Origin: Candidatus Gastranaerophilales bacterium
Lineage (GTDB): Bacteria > Cyanobacteriota > Vampirovibrionia > Gastranaerophilales > Gastranaerophilaceae
Length of the DNA: 64,000 nt
Assembly: GCA_944324945.1 (NCBI GenBank)
Contig: CALUYE010000002.1
Location: forward strand, 62,001-126,000
Direction of reading: 5' to 3'
The position numbers and the translations under genes were made by a program. Below the pieces are notes generated by a model, which worked only from the letters and a program-made list of their open reading frames with translations, did not search any database and was not told the origin of the DNA. This document shows, in pieces, positions 62,368-64,000 of the stretch (the stretch's first letter is position 1; each line of letters starts with the position of its first letter).

Positions 62368-64000
62368 TCAATTATTAAGATTTTCAATCATACAAAACGC
62401 ATCGGTGTTTTTGTCGTAATTATAAATGCTTTTTAATATTATATCATGTTTATTTTTGTCTTTATTTGAACAGTAATCACTAATTGTTTTTGTCATTGCC
62501 TCGAAAGAACCGGATGAAATTTTTGCAATAAATACATAGTAGTCTGTTTTATTGCTATTTTCAATAATAAGCTCTTTAGATAACCTTGTCAGGTTTAATA
62601 TTTTATTTGCTTTTAATTCTTCAATAAGATTTAAATCGCTGTTGTATGATATTTTAATTATGCCTATATCTTCGTTATTTGTAAGAACATGCGATAAATC
62701 CATTTGAAATATTTTAAATTTATCCAAAAGCGGCAAAATAACGCTAAAGGTCGAGCCTTTTTGTTCTTGTGATTCAACCCAGACAGCGCCTAAATGTGCA
62801 TCAATTAATTGTTTTGTAATGGTTAGGCCTAAACCTACTCCGCCTTTGTTGCGGTTTAGCGAAGTTTCAATTTGAGAAAATTTATCAAAAATTTTGGGTA
62901 TGTCTTCTTTTTTCATGCCTATTCCGTTATCTTTAACGGAGATTTTTATGTATTTGCCGTTTGGTTTTATTTTGGGCATGATTAAATTATCATATTCTAC
63001 TTGGTTTTCATCAATAACACTTGCTTCTACTTCAATCATACCGCCTTGCGAGGTAAATTTAAGAGAGTTTGACACAAGATTTGATAAAATTTGCTCTATT
63101 CTTCTTGAATCAGCATAAATTTCAGGAAGTTTTTCTTTGATTATAAGGTTAATTTTGATATTTTTTTCTTGTGCGACCTGTAAAAACGTATTTTTCAAAA
63201 GTTCAAGCGAAGGAGTTATGTCGCATATTTTGTATCGATAATCGAGTTTTCCTGTTTGAATTCTTGATAAATCAAGCAAGTCTTCAATTATACCCGATAA
63301 TCTTTGAATATTTCTTTTTGCCATGGAAATAAAATTATTAATTTCAGGTGTTAATTCTCCTGCCTGCCCTGATAGTACTATTTCAAGAGAGTTGTTTATG
63401 GGTGTTAGAGGTGTTCTTAATTCATGGGATACGATTGAGATAAATTCCGATTTTAATTTTTCAAGTTTTTCAAGTTTTTTATTTGTAATACTTATTTCTT
63501 CATACAATTTAGCGCTTCTTAAAGGCAGTGCAACCTGGTGTGCTATTGCTTGAAAACATGTAACATCTTCGCTTGAAAAAGGAGTTTGTCTGAATAGTTC
63601 GACAATTCCAAAAAAATCATCCCCTACTTTAATCGGCGCAAATAGTGTATCAAAACTTATTGTTTCAAGACCGAAAATTTTATTTGAGCGCATTTGTTTT
63701 GTTTTTTGAATTATTTCAATTTCCTTAATTTCTCTTTCATTTAAAACAAGCGGATTATCGAGTATTGATTTATAATTTAAAACAGAGCGTATTTTAAGCG
63801 CATCAACAAGACTTTCACTTGGAGGATAGAGAGTGTTTAAGTTTAATATCGGGTTTGTTAAGGAATTATAAGTTAAAACGCAGGATAAATCAAAACTAAG
63901 CGTTTTTTCCATTGCTTCAATCATAATGTCATACAGTTTTTTTGTATTTAAGGTACCCGTAAATTGAGAGCTTGTATTATACAATACATTTAATTGATAA
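62368..64000 (-). CDS. GAF-domain sensor histidine kinase (5' end outside the window)
   Basis: The frame stays open past the TTG at 63984 to the window edge (YQLNVLYNTSSQ is read through), so the start is not here and at least 544 residues are visible. Order: an N-terminal GAF domain (KLYDIMIEAMEKT, FFGIVELFRQTPF), a HisKA dimerisation helix with the phospho-His in FISIVSHELRTPLTPI, and a HATPase with N-box LVSNSLKFT, G1 DNGIGMKKED, G2 GVGLGLTI. About 120 residues follow the ATPase with no known fold. It is eight bases from the receiver gene and likely its kinase partner. Confidence 0.93.
   Translation of the reverse strand, partial: YQLNVLYNTSSQFTGTLNTKKLYDIMIEAMEKTLSFDLSCVLTYNSLTNPILNLNTLYPPSESLVDALKIRSVLNYKSILDNPLVLNEREIKEIEIIQKTKQMRSNKIFGLETISFDTLFAPIKVGDDFFGIVELFRQTPFSSEDVTCFQAIAHQVALPLRSAKLYEEISITNKKLEKLEKLKSEFISIVSHELRTPLTPINNSLEIVLSGQAGELTPEINNFISMAKRNIQRLSGIIEDLLDLSRIQTGKLDYRYKICDITPSLELLKNTFLQVAQEKNIKINLIIKEKLPEIYADSRRIEQILSNLVSNSLKFTSQGGMIEVEASVIDENQVEYDNLIMPKIKPNGKYIKISVKDNGIGMKKEDIPKIFDKFSQIETSLNRNKGGVGLGLTITKQLIDAHLGAVWVESQEQKGSTFSVILPLLDKFKIFQMDLSHVLTNNEDIGIIKISYNSDLNLIEELKANKILNLTRLSKELIIENSNKTDYYVFIAKISSGSFEAMTKTISDYCSNKDKNKHDIILKSIYNYDKNTDAFCMIENLNN

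Overview
The window is a gene-dense, AT-rich bacterial chromosome segment with no insertion sequence, prophage, rRNA operon or CRISPR array that I can see. The best fit is a low-GC, non-photosynthetic relative of Cyanobacteria (Gastranaerophilales/Vampirovibrionia type). The main evidence is a Ycf23/DUF561 protein, a family otherwise known mainly from cyanobacteria and plastids. Supporting traits are a four-repeat ribosomal protein S1, ThyX instead of ThyA, FTLAE-type prepilins, flagellar chaperone genes and a fermentative PPDK. This placement is inference; an unusual Firmicute is the main alternative. Every gap longer than about 250 bases is described, and no gap exceeds 300 bases.

Layout, 1-16 kb: the 5' half of pyruvate phosphate dikinase; the lysine/DAP operon dapB-asd-dapA; a GlgC-like nucleotidyltransferase with a long unexplained N-terminus; a PLP-dependent Orn/Lys/Arg decarboxylase; then ligA, a SIMPL protein and a SWIM-SNF2 helicase on the plus strand, followed by prfA, thyX and rpmE on the minus strand. 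16-31 kb: lepA, rpmB, a glycosyltransferase with a membrane-anchored partner, deoB, rnhA, a DAHP synthase-glyQ-tandem amino acid permease cluster, and a flaG-fliS-fliT-like operon facing a MshEN-like gene and an asparaginase. 31-44 kb: a DivIC/FtsB-like protein, trmFO, pepA, two envelope proteins, rmuC, ycf23, a secreted trypsin-like protease, then a 669-residue protein carrying a RelA/SpoT-type synthetase domain with a possible partner gene, a second SIMPL protein and a frameshifted nuclease-like gene. 44-48 kb: a surface-glycan cluster (LicD, a Rossmann-fold protein, two tandem FkbM methyltransferases), a small membrane protein and tRNA-Gln. 48-64 kb: a uridine-kinase-like P-loop protein, a class II aldolase, ispH, rpsA, small regulators next to a prepilin, acpS, panD, ilvBN, ruvA, glgA, and a kinase-receiver-PilB-like ATPase set.

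How the genes connect: several belong to amino-acid and cofactor synthesis (DAP/lysine, shikimate, branched-chain, beta-alanine, isoprenoid). Others serve translation and DNA repair. Starch/glycogen synthase and the GlgC-like protein could act in one storage pathway although they lie 52 kb apart. Pilin, the PilB-like ATPase and flagellar genes point to surface motility machinery.

The most interesting signals are the RelA/SpoT-type domain in a toxin-like architecture (40090-42099); a two-step frameshifted gene (43377-44359); several genes whose -10 hexamer lies 6-7 bases before the start codon with no Shine-Dalgarno (ligA, lepA, the DivIC-like gene, panD), which suggests leaderless transcripts; and two XRE regulator genes whose starts lie inside repeat-type operators.
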